A DNA stretch of 64,000 nucleotides, from assembly GCA_904846145.1 (NCBI GenBank), contig CAJGZL010000001.1, positions 3,100,001 through 3,164,000 on the forward strand, in the 5' to 3' direction. The DNA is from Psychrobacter immobilis (lineage in GTDB: Bacteria > Pseudomonadota > Gammaproteobacteria > Pseudomonadales > Moraxellaceae). The stretch's first letter is position 1; each line of letters opens with the position of its first letter. The notes beneath the pieces were generated by a model. It did not search any database, was not told the DNA's origin, and saw only the letters and a list, made by a program, of their open reading frames with translations. Below are positions 18,696 through 26,919 of this stretch, piece by piece. Made by a program: the position numbers and the translations under genes.

Positions 18696-19423
18696 TTAAT
18701 AATAATCAGCACCATCATAAAGCGGATGTTAATAATAACAAGATGGATATAAAAATCGCTATCGTCATTCCTGCGCATAACGAAGCGGCGACTATCAGCG
18801 ACTGCTTAAACGCAGTGCAAAACTCGATCGAGCAATTAGCTGCAGCCATCGATACATATATAGTAGTCGTGCTCGATAGCTGTACGGATGCTACGCGCGC
18901 GATAGTCGAAAATGCTGGCGCTGACTATATAAGCTGCGATTATCACTGCGTAGGGCAAGTGCGGGACTTAGGTATTCGCCATGCGATCACGCAAGGGTTC
19001 ACTTGGATTGCTTGTACCGACGCCGATTCAGTAGTGACTATAGATTGGCTGGTGCAGCAAATTGCACATATCAACCACAAACCGACTGATATGATCTGCG
19101 GGGTAGTGAGTGTCGATAGCTGGGCACACCTAACGCCGCAAACGCGCAGTGAGTATATGGCCCATTATCAAGACAAAATGAATCACCGTCATATTCATGG
19201 TGCAAACTTAAGCTTTAGTAGTCAGGCGTATAACGAGGTCGGTGGTTTTGCATCTGTTAAATGCCATGAGGATGTGGATTTGGTCAAAAAGTTCGAGTCC
19301 AAAGGTTACGCTATTACTTGGAGTAATCGTGTCCGCGTCACTACCAGTAGCCGCTTGCAAGCGCGAGCAAGTGAAGGGTTTGCTGCATTTTTAGCTAATA
19401 TAGAAAACGGTCATAAAAAGTAG
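18692..19423 (+). CDS. Family 2 glycosyltransferase
   Basis: This GT-A type nucleotide-sugar transferase has 243 residues. It shows the start AIVIPAHNEAATISDCLNAV near residue 20, VVLDSCTDATRAIV, the DxD-like ACTDADSVV and the acceptor-side CHEDVDLVKKFESKG. No membrane segment is evident, so it is probably cytoplasmic. The ATG at 18692 overlaps the methyltransferase stop; another ATG at 18743 directly precedes the catalytic domain. It is the last gene of the operon beginning with otsBA. The four downstream genes together suggest transfer, deacetylation and methylation of an aminosugar. Confidence 0.87.
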   Translation: MINNNQHHHKADVNNNKMDIKIAIVIPAHNEAATISDCLNAVQNSIEQLAAAIDTYIVVVLDSCTDATRAIVENAGADYISCDYHCVGQVRDLGIRHAITQGFTWIACTDADSVVTIDWLVQQIAHINHKPTDMICGVVSVDSWAHLTPQTRSEYMAHYQDKMNHRHIHGANLSFSSQAYNEVGGFASVKCHEDVDLVKKFESKGYAITWSNRVRVTTSSRLQARASEGFAAFLANIENGHKK

Positions 19424-19553
19424 TTATGTTAATAATACGCTTTCACCTGTCTACTATAACTATGTTTTAGTGTGTACCTATCCCATGTCCTTTATTGTCT
19501 CAATGCTTAATCAAAAACTCACCTTTTCTAAACTCTAAGCTTGCGCCTATCGG

Positions 19554-19875
19554 ATGACTAAGGCAGGTCATGACGTGGGTTTTGATTTCAACTTTACTAA
19601 GGATAGTCGCACTTATCATACTTTTGATATGCATCAGCTTCTGCACTGGGCCAATCTACAAGGACGCATGCATGAGTTAAAGCAAGCGTTGTTCGCCGCT
19701 CACTTTACTCATGCTAGAGAAGTCTCAAGCCAAGACGTTTTAGCAAAGTAAGTGTCAGCAAGAGATTCAAAGTGTACCTTCTGTTATTTTTAATCAACAA
19801 CACCTGGTCAGCGGCGCTCAAGGGGTCGAGAAATTCAAGAACATCTTGCAGCAGTTAGCAGATTTGCCAAGATAA
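19554..19875 (+). pseudogene. Relic of a DsbA-family (FrnE-like) oxidoreductase
   Basis: The segment from 19554 encodes AGHDVGFDFNFTKDSRTYHT then FDMHQLLHWANLQGRMHELK, which matches the middle of FrnE/HCCA-isomerase-like DsbA proteins. After a TAA at 19749-19751 and a short gap, another piece encodes SVPSVIFNQQHLVSGAQGVE up to a TAA at 19873-19875, the family's cis-Pro (VP.VIF) and C-terminal part. The thioredoxin-like N-terminus with CXXC and the region between the two pieces are missing. The relic follows the glycosyltransferase and has no visible start signal. Confidence 0.8.
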
Positions 19876-19920
19876 AGCACTAGTCAACAATAAGAATAAA
19901 GGACAAAGCACAGCAATCAA

Positions 19921-19950
19921 AAGGGCGACTTATAATATTAAGTCGCCCTT
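19921..19950. terminator. Hairpin terminator between the FrnE relic and tetR
   Basis: The perfect 12-bp arms aagggcgactta and taagtcgccctt enclose six bases. It separates the rightward operon from the convergent TetR gene and can act in both directions. Confidence 0.7.
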
Positions 19951-20027
19951 CTAGCTTTTATCGATATATCTTTTAATATTTATGGTTCTAGCTAGATACT
20001 GACAAAGCGCACTTATCAAGACTACCC

Positions 20028-20636
20028 TTAGTGAACAGACTCGTCATTACGTAAGCTCTCTATCGATGATGCCATATCTTCTGCCAGCTCGTGTACCGCT
20101 TGGCTTTTAACATCACGCTGAGCAAAGGCACGCAAACCCATAACCTCTGCCTGTAATCGACGCGCCAGCCTAGTCGCATCAAGCGTGTCATCCATCTCGC
20201 CTAACCGCTGCGCCTCGGCGAAACACTCACCAAAACGTACCTCCATGCCCGCTAGTAATTTCTCGACCTTATCTAACGCTAGTTGTTCGCGCGCGCCAAG
20301 CTCAAGTAAGCTTTTGACCAGCATACAAGCTCGACTAGGCAAATCTTTATCACGAATACCGCCAAGCTGACGCATAAAAGCGGCTAATCCCATCAATGGC
20401 GACTCATGATTGGCCAGTATACGTTCAAGTTCCGTTAGGGAGGACTGCGCATAATACTCTAGCGCTTCTTGAAACAAGCCATCTTTACTACCGAATGCGG
20501 CGTAAATGCTACCAGGACGCATATCGAGCGCTTGTTCGATATCTTTTAGGGATGTGGCATGAAAGCCTTTGTGCCAGAACAGGGCTATAGCGCGTTCTAG
20601 CGCCTCGTGACGATTGTATAAAGTGGTTCGTGACAT
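20028..20636 (-). CDS. TetR-family transcriptional regulator
   Basis: The 202-residue repressor has an N-terminal helix-turn-helix (HATSLKDIEQALDMRPGSIY, then AAFGSKDGLFQEAL) of the AcrR/TetR type and a C-terminal helical ligand domain. It is divergent from the haloacid dehalogenase gene. Two tandem 16-bp palindromes (20697-20735) lie in the shared region, 60-100 bp upstream of its start, and are the likely operators for autoregulation and control of the dehalogenase. The ligand cannot be inferred. Confidence 0.9.
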   Translation of the reverse strand: MSRTTLYNRHEALERAIALFWHKGFHATSLKDIEQALDMRPGSIYAAFGSKDGLFQEALEYYAQSSLTELERILANHESPLMGLAAFMRQLGGIRDKDLPSRACMLVKSLLELGAREQLALDKVEKLLAGMEVRFGECFAEAQRLGEMDDTLDATRLARRLQAEVMGLRAFAQRDVKSQAVHELAEDMASSIESLRNDESVH

Positions 20637-20696
20637 AGTAAATCCTGAAGCTTGGAGCTGCGACCACAGATAATGCGGTAAGCACAGCGGTATAAT

Positions 20697-20735
20697 TTGA
20701 GTGATTACTCAATTTTATCTTGAATGATTGCTCAA
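20697..20735. promoter_or_regulatory. Two tandem 16-bp TetR-type operators
   Basis: Site 1 (20697-20712) is TTGAGT-GATT-ACTCAA, a perfect inverted repeat. Site 2 (20720-20735) is TTGAAT-GATT-GCTCAA, identical except for two compensating-position changes. They are spaced 23 bp centre to centre, about two helical turns, as in cooperative dimer binding. Confidence 0.75.
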
Positions 20736-20826
20736 GTCCAGTTAAAGTAAGACCAATTGTCGATCATAATTGTATTTTCTATATAATTTTGCTTAGGCTA
20801 TTTAAGATAAATTAAAAGGTTTTTAT

Positions 20827-21521
20827 ATGCCCTCTACCCCATCACCCTCTATCATCGTATTTGACGTTAATGAAACTCTGCTCGATATCGAAACGCTTGC
20901 GCCTTTGTTCGCTCGTCTATTCGGTGATAAGCGCGTACTAAGAGAATGGTTCGCGCAATTGGTGCTCTATTCGCAAACCATTACTTTATCAGGACTTTAT
21001 ACGTCCTTTGGTGAGCTTGGTGTTGGTGCATTACAGATGACGGCTGATATTCATAGCGTTACTTTAACGAATGATGATATTGACGAGTTTAAGCAGCTTA
21101 TGAGCGAGATGCCCGCTCATCCTGATGCAGTGCCCGCATTAACTAGATTACGTGATGCTGGCTTAGATTGGTGACCTTGACCAACTCAGCGAGCAGCGTT
21201 TCTCCTACGCCACTTGAAAAAGCAGGATTGGGTGAGTTCTTTGAGCGCTCGTTTAGCGTTGAGGCAGTCGCAAAGTTCAAACCTGCGCCCGAGACATACC
21301 AGATGGTCGCTAAAGAGCTGGCTGTTGAAATGTCAGATTTGTGCTTAGTGGCTTGTCATCTTTGGGATGCGATTGGCGCGCAAGCGGCTGGCTATCAAGG
21401 CGCGTTCCTCAAACGTCCTTATAACGCCATGTTGCCCGCATCCAACGTACCAACACCAGACTTTATGGCCTCAGATCTGGTTACGCTGAGTGATCAGATT
21501 ATTGACAAGTATCAAAACTAA
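20827..21521 (+). pseudogene. L-2-haloacid-dehalogenase-type HAD hydrolase, frameshifted
   Basis: The first part has the nucleophile motif IIVFDVNETLLDIETLAPLF and the cap region FAQLVLYSQTITLSG. The frame ends at 21174 after RLRDAGLDW. The -1 frame then continues directly with LVTLTNSASSVSPTPLEKAG and the C-terminal FKPAPETYQMVAKE and LVACHLWDAIGAQAAGY. One deleted base near 21160 (ancestral reading DAGL(R)LVTLTNS) explains it. Intact, it would be a type II haloacid dehalogenase-like enzyme of about 230 residues. It sits divergently from a TetR gene with clear operators, so regulation outlived the enzyme. Confidence 0.85.
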
Positions 21522-21643
21522 TAGGGACTTATGGCAAATTTATTCGCTAAAAACACTCGTTATTTTACCAAGCGTTAAAACTTAATTTAATCATTAGGTC
21601 TTTAATGTAAATCACTTCAACACAAACTTCAAAGGATAAAACT

Positions 21644-22183
21644 ATGCAATCAAATAACCCTCAAAAACTTAAGGCTGGCAGTCAATTTCCTGACATACAA
21701 GTACAAATGCTTGGCGGCGAAATGACAACCTTAGGCAAACCTGAAAATGGCCATAATTGGAAATTGGTAGTGGTTTATCGCGGTAAGCATTGCCCGATCT
21801 GTACTAAATACCTCAATCAGTTAGAAACCGTAAAAGGATCATTTGCTGATGCAGGCGTGGATATCCTAGCTATATCAGGCGATAGCAAACAGCAGTTGCA
21901 AGAGCATTTAGAAGAGCTTGAGGATATCAACTTCCCGATGGCATATGGCTTGACCGTTGAGCAGATGAATGAGCTTGGGCTATATATCTCTGATCCGCGC
22001 TCAGAAAAAGAGACCGATCATCCTTTTGCAGAGCCTGGAGTATTCGTGATTAACGCTAAAGGCGAGATTCAAATCATTGATATCTCAAACGCTCCATTTG
22101 CTAGACCTGAACTTGAAGCCCTAGCTAATGGCTTGTCTTTTATTCGAGAAAATGATTATCCTATTCGTGGTACGCATATCTAA
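21644..22183 (+). CDS. Peroxiredoxin-like AhpC/TSA-family protein
   Basis: The 179-residue thioredoxin-fold protein has the redox motif VVVYRGKHCPICTKYLNQLE near residue 50, LAISGDSKQQLQEHLE, and a C-terminal PFAEPGVFVINAKGEIQIID. The CPIC motif resembles a thiol-oxidoreductase site more than the standard PxxxTxxC of peroxiredoxins, so the partner and peroxide activity are uncertain. It lacks a signal peptide and should be cytoplasmic. A ribosome site AAAGGAT precedes the ATG. A long hairpin terminator follows. Confidence 0.82.
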   Translation: MQSNNPQKLKAGSQFPDIQVQMLGGEMTTLGKPENGHNWKLVVVYRGKHCPICTKYLNQLETVKGSFADAGVDILAISGDSKQQLQEHLEELEDINFPMAYGLTVEQMNELGLYISDPRSEKETDHPFAEPGVFVINAKGEIQIIDISNAPFARPELEALANGLSFIRENDYPIRGTHI

Positions 22184-22244
22184 GCTTAACTTTTAAATAA
22201 TTATAGAAATTGAGAATAATAAGCTCAATAACTCAACGTTTGCT

Positions 22245-22295
22245 AGAACCAGCTACTGAAGTCATTCGTTAAACTTGATTTCGGTAGCTGGTTCT
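22245..22295 (+). terminator. Long hairpin after the peroxiredoxin-like gene
   Basis: The arms agaaccagctactgaagtca and tgatttcggtagctggttct pair over about 20 bp with G-U pairs around an 11-base loop. The T tract is poor, so termination may be partial, with some readthrough into the GST gene. Confidence 0.6.
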
Positions 22296-22355
22296 ACAGT
22301 ATTGATATTTAATTACCTTTACTACTGTCAAAATAATAATGTTATGGGAACCACT

Positions 22356-23036
22356 ATGCTTAAGTTTTATTTTCATCAGACGCCAAATCCAATGAAGGTT
22401 GCGCTATTTTTAAAAGAAACTGGTCTACCCTATGAGCTCATTGCTGTTGATACTATGAAAGGTGAACAGCATACGCCAGAATATCTAACTATTAATCCAA
22501 ATGCTAAAACACCAGCTATTGTTGACGATGGTAAGCGCGTTTTTGATTCAACCGCTATCTTAATGTATCTCTCTGAGAAAACTGGAAAGTTAGCAGGGAA
22601 ACCTGAAGATCGCGGTGAGATGTTGTCGTGGTTAATGTTTATAGCGACAGGCTTAGGACCATTTTCTGGTCAGTCGGTACATTTTAGACATAAAGGGCCT
22701 GAAAAAGTGCCGTACGCGATCAACCGTTATCTGCGAGAGGCGCAGCGTCACTATGAGGTTTTAGAAAAACACATGGCAGGTCGCGATTATCTGGTTGGCG
22801 ATGAGTACTCGATTGCCGATATATCTGCGTGGGGCTGGATCGACAAAGCCGCTTTTGTCTTAGGTAATGACGGATTAGAGCATTATCCCAATTTAAAACG
22901 TTGGTTTATGAGTATTAATGAGCGTTCTGCTGTACAAGAAGCACGAGAGATTGCGCAAGATATCGAATTCAAAACTGACTTTGATGACGTCGCTGCTCGC
23001 GCGCTGTTTCCACAAAATTTTGATAAAAAAGCTTAG
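22356..23036 (+). CDS. Glutathione S-transferase
   Basis: The 226-residue GST has an N-terminal thioredoxin-fold domain (MLKFYFHQTPNPMKVALFLK, with NPNAKTPAIVDDGKRVFDST supplying the cis-Pro and the glutathione-binding Asp-Ser region) and a C-terminal helical domain with the N-capping block DYLVGDEYSIADISAWGW. It resembles the Ure2p/YghU-like bacterial GSTs. The ATG at 22356 follows a GGGA site; longer in-frame starts add an unrelated N-terminus. Stop codon is TAG. Substrate unknown. Confidence 0.9.
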   Translation: MLKFYFHQTPNPMKVALFLKETGLPYELIAVDTMKGEQHTPEYLTINPNAKTPAIVDDGKRVFDSTAILMYLSEKTGKLAGKPEDRGEMLSWLMFIATGLGPFSGQSVHFRHKGPEKVPYAINRYLREAQRHYEVLEKHMAGRDYLVGDEYSIADISAWGWIDKAAFVLGNDGLEHYPNLKRWFMSINERSAVQEAREIAQDIEFKTDFDDVAARALFPQNFDKKA

Positions 23037-23042
23037 TAGCAT

Positions 23043-23290
23043 TTAGCAATGAGCAATTATTAAAAACAGCAATGCAGTCGCTAGTACCTGACGCTGTTGT
23101 CCTTGCGCGTCCAATAAGATAGCAGTCTTTGGCACTAGCGAAGATAAGGCTTTGATGCCTGTGCGGGCACGATCAGCCGCTTCTTCGGCCTCTCCAATAA
23201 CAAGAGCACCGATAGCCGCGACGGACATTAGCATCTCAATTGAAAAAGGCGATCTCGTTAACTTTATAGTTTTAGATAACAGAAACTCTA
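23043..23290 (-). pseudogene. Relic of a heavy-metal P-type ATPase (ZntA/CadA-like)
   Basis: The minus strand encodes RSPFSIEMLMSVAAIGALVI then GEAEEAADRARTGIKALSSL and VPKTAILLDAQGQQR. These blocks match the region around the second membrane pair of Zn/Cd/Pb ATPases (FSIE.LM..AA.GA...G...EAA and SRAR.GI.AL..L.P). A segment between EEAA and DRAR is deleted and everything after about 60 residues is gone, including the CPC, DKTG and HMA parts. It is divergent from the intact CadR-like regulator, exactly where the regulated pump is expected. Confidence 0.85.
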
Positions 23291-23303
23291 TTTGAGTAGA
23301 CAA
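23273..23303 (-). promoter_or_regulatory. MerR-type promoter with 19-bp spacer facing the ATPase relic
   Basis: On the minus strand a TTGTCT (-35) and TATCTA (-10) are separated by 19 bases, the over-long spacer that MerR-family activators correct. The dyad ACTC-AAATA-GAGT lies in the spacer. It points at the relic ATPase and overlaps the regulator's 5' region. Confidence 0.5.
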
Positions 23304-23305
23304 AC

Positions 23306-23719
23306 ATGCTAATAAAAATTGGCGAGCTTGCCACACGCACAGGTGCAACGGTCGAAACCATTCGCTATTATGAAAAAGAGAAATTGTTACCAGAGCCTGC
23401 GCGTAGCCAAGGTAATTATCGGTTATATCGTGAAGCGCATATTGAACGTCTACAATTTATCTTACATTGTCGGACGCTCGATATGACTTTGGATGAAGTA
23501 CGAACGCTACTTCAGTACTGGGACAAACCTGAGGAGAACTGCGATGAGGTCAATGTGCTACTCGATGAGCATATTGAAGCGGTCAAAATACGTATGGAGG
23601 AGTCGGCGCAATTAAAACAGCATCTACTGGTGTTACGACAAAAATGTGCAAGTGCAGCTCCAGCTAAATTATGCGGGATACTGAATGCACTTGCTGATAA
23701 TTCTTGTCATCACAGTTGA
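23306..23719 (+). CDS. cadR: MerR-family heavy-metal regulator (CadR/PbrR-like)
   Basis: The 137-residue regulator starts MLIKIGELATRTGATVETIR with the RYYEKEKLLPEPARSQGNYR winged-helix signature, a dimerisation helix, and metal-ligand candidates in the usual places: a Cys in EENCDEV near residue 78, then KCASAAPAKLC and the C-terminal Cys/His-rich end SCHHS. This pattern fits the Cd/Pb/Zn branch. Its pump partner next door is a relic, so it now either acts in trans, controls only itself or is on its way out. The metal assignment is by pattern, not proof. Confidence 0.85.
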   Translation: MLIKIGELATRTGATVETIRYYEKEKLLPEPARSQGNYRLYREAHIERLQFILHCRTLDMTLDEVRTLLQYWDKPEENCDEVNVLLDEHIEAVKIRMEESAQLKQHLLVLRQKCASAAPAKLCGILNALADNSCHHS

Positions 23720-23768
23720 TAGCATATCAACTGTGACGCAGCTTTGGTGCAAATAGGTGCCTGCTAAA

Positions 23769-25079
23769 TTAAATGCTGGTTAACATCGGCAACCAAAACA
23801 CCAAAGCTAATAGCGTGACGAATAGTACAGGTGGCGTAATCAACAAGCCAACCTTCATATACTGACCCCAACTGATTTTATAGTCTTTTTCTGCCAGTAC
23901 ATGTAGCCATAACAAGGTTGCCAAGCTACCTATTGGGGTGAATTTTGGCCCTAAATCATTGCCAATGACATTGGCATAAATCATCAACTCACGCGTAGCC
24001 GCTGGTACTTGGGCACTATCAATAGCAAGTGCACCGATCAGGGTTGATGGCATATTGTTCATGACTGAGGCGACAATAGCGGATAAAAAGCCAGTCCCTA
24101 GTGTAGCAACAACATTGCCTTGCTGTCCGAGCCAATTAAGCACTTGCGCCCCGTAAGCGGTCAATCCAGCATTACCTAAGCCATAAACTACCAAATACAT
24201 CCCGATTGAAAACAACACGATCTGCCAAGGTGCTTTGCGCAAAACATCAGTCACAGACAACTTGGTATCACGGCCGCCTTGCCACCAGCGACCTGCAATG
24301 GCCATCAGTACTAGCGCTGCAATACCTGTCACCACTGAAATCACCAGTCCTAATGACTCAGTAGCAAAATAAGCGATAAGTAACAAGGTCAATAGTGGAA
24401 AGGCCGCTTTAAAAACCAAAGGATCTTTAATAGCGGATTTTGGCAAACTTAGGTTATCTATCTCGTAATGCTTGGGAATATGGCGTGCGTAGGCGACCCA
24501 TAATACTAATAATGTCGCGATAACTGACACGATATTCACGGGCACCATCACCAAAGCATAGCGACCGAAACTAATATCAAAATAATTAGCGCTAACGATA
24601 TTGACGAGGTTGGAGGTCACTAAAGGTAGGCTTGCGGTATCGGCAATAAAGCCCGTCGCAATAATAAAGGCCAAGGCCGATTTGGGTGCAAAATCAAGGC
24701 GCAGTAGAATGGCGATCACAATAGGCGTGAGCAATAACGCCGCCCCGTCATTAGCAAAAAAGGCGGCAATGAATGCGCCTAAAATAACAATCATCGGAAA
24801 TAGCCGTCGACCTTGACCCTTGCCCAATCTAGCGACGTGTAGCGCGGCCCAACCAAAAAACCCTGCCTCATCTAATATCAAAGAGATGATAATCAGCGCG
24901 ACAAAGGTAAAAGTAGCATCCCAAACAATATCCCAGACGACAGCTACATCGGATAATTGCACCACGCCGAACAATAGCGCCACTAAAGCACCGCCCATCG
25001 CACTCCAACCGATGCCCAGTCCTTTTGGCTGCCATATTACTAAAGTCAAAGTGACAATAAAAATTGCTAATGCAAGCAT
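23769..25079 (-). CDS. arsB: Arsenite efflux permease ArsB
   Basis: ArsB exports arsenite (and antimonite) across the inner membrane. The 436-residue protein has about a dozen hydrophobic segments. Characteristic ArsB blocks are GIGWSAMGGALVALLFGVVQ, the FFANDGAALLLTPIVIAILL motif and GNDLGPKFTPIGSLATLLWL near residue 380. It is the last gene of the leftward arsR-arsC/H-arsB operon, 68 bp after the fusion gene. Length and composition are normal for ArsB. Confidence 0.93.
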   Translation of the reverse strand: MLALAIFIVTLTLVIWQPKGLGIGWSAMGGALVALLFGVVQLSDVAVVWDIVWDATFTFVALIIISLILDEAGFFGWAALHVARLGKGQGRRLFPMIVILGAFIAAFFANDGAALLLTPIVIAILLRLDFAPKSALAFIIATGFIADTASLPLVTSNLVNIVSANYFDISFGRYALVMVPVNIVSVIATLLVLWVAYARHIPKHYEIDNLSLPKSAIKDPLVFKAAFPLLTLLLIAYFATESLGLVISVVTGIAALVLMAIAGRWWQGGRDTKLSVTDVLRKAPWQIVLFSIGMYLVVYGLGNAGLTAYGAQVLNWLGQQGNVVATLGTGFLSAIVASVMNNMPSTLIGALAIDSAQVPAATRELMIYANVIGNDLGPKFTPIGSLATLLWLHVLAEKDYKISWGQYMKVGLLITPPVLFVTLLALVFWLPMLTSI

Positions 25080-25147
25080 AAAGGTGCCTTAATAAAGCAA
25101 GGATATTAAAAAGTATCAAAAATTGTAACGTTCAATACACTCTCGGG

Positions 25148-26281
25148 TTAAATCGATTTCTGATTGACGCGTTGTGACAGCTCCTCTGCACTCTCCACAC
25201 GCTCTGAATAGCGATCGGTTAGATAGGCCGAGCGTCCACGAGTAAGCCATGTAAATTTAACCAGCTCCTCACAGACATCGACAATCCGCTGATATAAAGG
25301 CGAGCTCAGCATACGATCATTATCATCAAACTCTAAAAAAGCTTTGGGAATAGACGACTGATTGGGCATGGTAATCATGCGCATCCAGCGCCCCAAGATA
25401 CGCAGCTGATTGACGGTATTAAAGCTTTGACTGCCACCACTAACTTGCATTATTGCTAAGGTCTTGCCTTGTGTCGGACGGATGCCACCTAGTGATAGTG
25501 GAATCCAATCTATCTGCGCTTTCATAATGCTAGTGATACTGCCATGACGTTCAGGGCTGACCCATAGCATGCCCTCAGACCACGCGGCTAGCTCACGCAG
25601 TTCTTGCACTTTTGGGTGATCGGCATCGGTACTATCAGGCAGGGGTAGACCTGTCGGATCAAAGGTTCGTACCTCACAACCATACCAGCGTAGTATGCGA
25701 CTGGCCTCTTCGCTTGCCAATTTAGAAAACGAGCGTGTGCGCAGAGAGCCGTATAACACTAATATCTTTGGTGGATGACGGGGATCAGTTGCACTGATCA
25801 GAGCGTTAATGTCGATCGGTTGTAGCTCGGCGGCCTCTATATTGGGTAGCTCATGTCGATCAATAGAATCTTGCAATGCGTCCCCTTTAGCAGAGTAAAG
25901 CACTTCGCCATCTTCTTTGATAAAGTGGCTCACTGGGTTATCTAATAACTCAAACACTCGCTCTGAAGGTCGGCACAGTGCAGCGCCTTTAGAGGTGACT
26001 ACAATAGGACGATTGATCAAAATAGGATGCGCCATCATGGCATCAATAAGCTGATCATCGGATAATTCTGCATCATCCGGCCCCAAAGCAACCATTTCCT
26101 TTTGCCGTAATAGTTCACGCGCAGATATATTCATCACTGCTAATAAATCAAGCAAATACTCACGGGTAGGCGGTGTTTTGAGGTATTCAATAACGTTGGG
26201 CATCTCGCCTGATGCTTTCATAATGGCTAAGGTATTGCGAGAGGTACCACAGTTAGGATTGTGAAAAATAATGGGTGTCAT
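25148..26281 (-). CDS. ArsC-ArsH fusion: glutaredoxin-type arsenate reductase joined to ArsH flavoprotein
   Basis: Residues 1 to about 140 are an ArsC of the glutaredoxin-coupled type: [20 protein letters not shown] with the catalytic Cys, [20 protein letters not shown] with the conserved Arg residues, and [15 protein letters not shown]. After a short linker, residues about 165-377 are ArsH, an NADPH:FMN oxidoreductase: [40 protein letters not shown] and [16 protein letters not shown]. Both domains keep their key residues, so the protein may couple As(V) reduction with organoarsenical oxidation or redox support. It is the second gene of the operon, between arsR and arsB. Confidence 0.93.
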   Translation of the reverse strand: MTPIIFHNPNCGTSRNTLAIMKASGEMPNVIEYLKTPPTREYLLDLLAVMNISARELLRQKEMVALGPDDAELSDDQLIDAMMAHPILINRPIVVTSKGAALCRPSERVFELLDNPVSHFIKEDGEVLYSAKGDALQDSIDRHELPNIEAAELQPIDINALISATDPRHPPKILVLYGSLRTRSFSKLASEEASRILRWYGCEVRTFDPTGLPLPDSTDADHPKVQELRELAAWSEGMLWVSPERHGSITSIMKAQIDWIPLSLGGIRPTQGKTLAIMQVSGGSQSFNTVNQLRILGRWMRMITMPNQSSIPKAFLEFDDNDRMLSSPLYQRIVDVCEELVKFTWLTRGRSAYLTDRYSERVESAEELSQRVNQKSI

Positions 26282-26349
26282 AACGACCTTTTATGCTGTT
26301 AGCAAATTATAGAGTTAGAAGCGTTTGTATTATCAAAAATAATAATAGC

Positions 26350-26718
26350 TTAACCACTAGGCTCAGCGGATGTATCGGATGTGTCAATGTCACAGGCACT
26401 CAAGCTGTCCACAAGCGAGCTACATAGCTCTGGGTGACCGCTACAGCAGTCTTTTAATAAGAACTGAATGACCTCTTCCATATGTGTGAGGGAAGCCCGA
26501 TAGATAATCTGACGGCTTTGTCGTTGTGAGGTTACCCATTCTGCCCGCGCAAGCACAGCTAAGTGCGCTGACATTGTGTTATGCGGCACATCAAGCGCGC
26601 GTGCGATATCACCAGCAGGCATACCATCAGGCTCATGACTGACCAGCAGACGAAAAGCTTTTAATCGAGTGTCTTGAGAGAGCGCAGCAAAGCTGGCAGT
26701 AGCATTTATTATTTCCAT
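26350..26718 (-). CDS. arsR: ArsR-family arsenic-responsive repressor
   Basis: This 122-residue winged-helix repressor of the ars operon has the helix-turn-helix GMPAGDIARALDVPHNTMSA then HLAVLARAEWV, and a Cys cluster KDCCSGHPELC at residues near 90-100 instead of the E. coli type ELCVCDL site in the DNA-binding helix. The C-terminal As(III) site resembles that of Acidithiobacillus- or Corynebacterium-type ArsRs, which have separately evolved Cys sites. Its start codon lies inside a 36-nt palindrome, which argues for strong autorepression. Confidence 0.92.
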   Translation of the reverse strand: MEIINATASFAALSQDTRLKAFRLLVSHEPDGMPAGDIARALDVPHNTMSAHLAVLARAEWVTSQRQSRQIIYRASLTHMEEVIQFLLKDCCSGHPELCSSLVDSLSACDIDTSDTSAEPSG

Positions 26719-26746
26719 ATGTCCAATAATATAGACATATGGAAAT
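26711..26746. promoter_or_regulatory. ArsR operator: 13-bp perfect inverted repeat overlapping the arsR start
   Basis: The arms atttccatatgtc and gacatatggaaat are separated by ten bases. The arsR ATG is within the first arm (26718-26716), so repressor binding would block transcription or the transcript start directly. Confidence 0.8.
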
Positions 26747-26919
26747 AAATCAAGAGTTTTTATGGGTTATATCATTCTCTGCCAAAAAAAATGGTGGCAC
26801 GGGGTCACCTAGCTTACAGGGGCAATCTTAGCCAGCTCAGCATAAATTTGTGCATTCAAGCTGAACTAGCTGATAAGCCATACAAGCTGACGGATGGTGG
26901 CATGCCCTCATAGGTTAGC

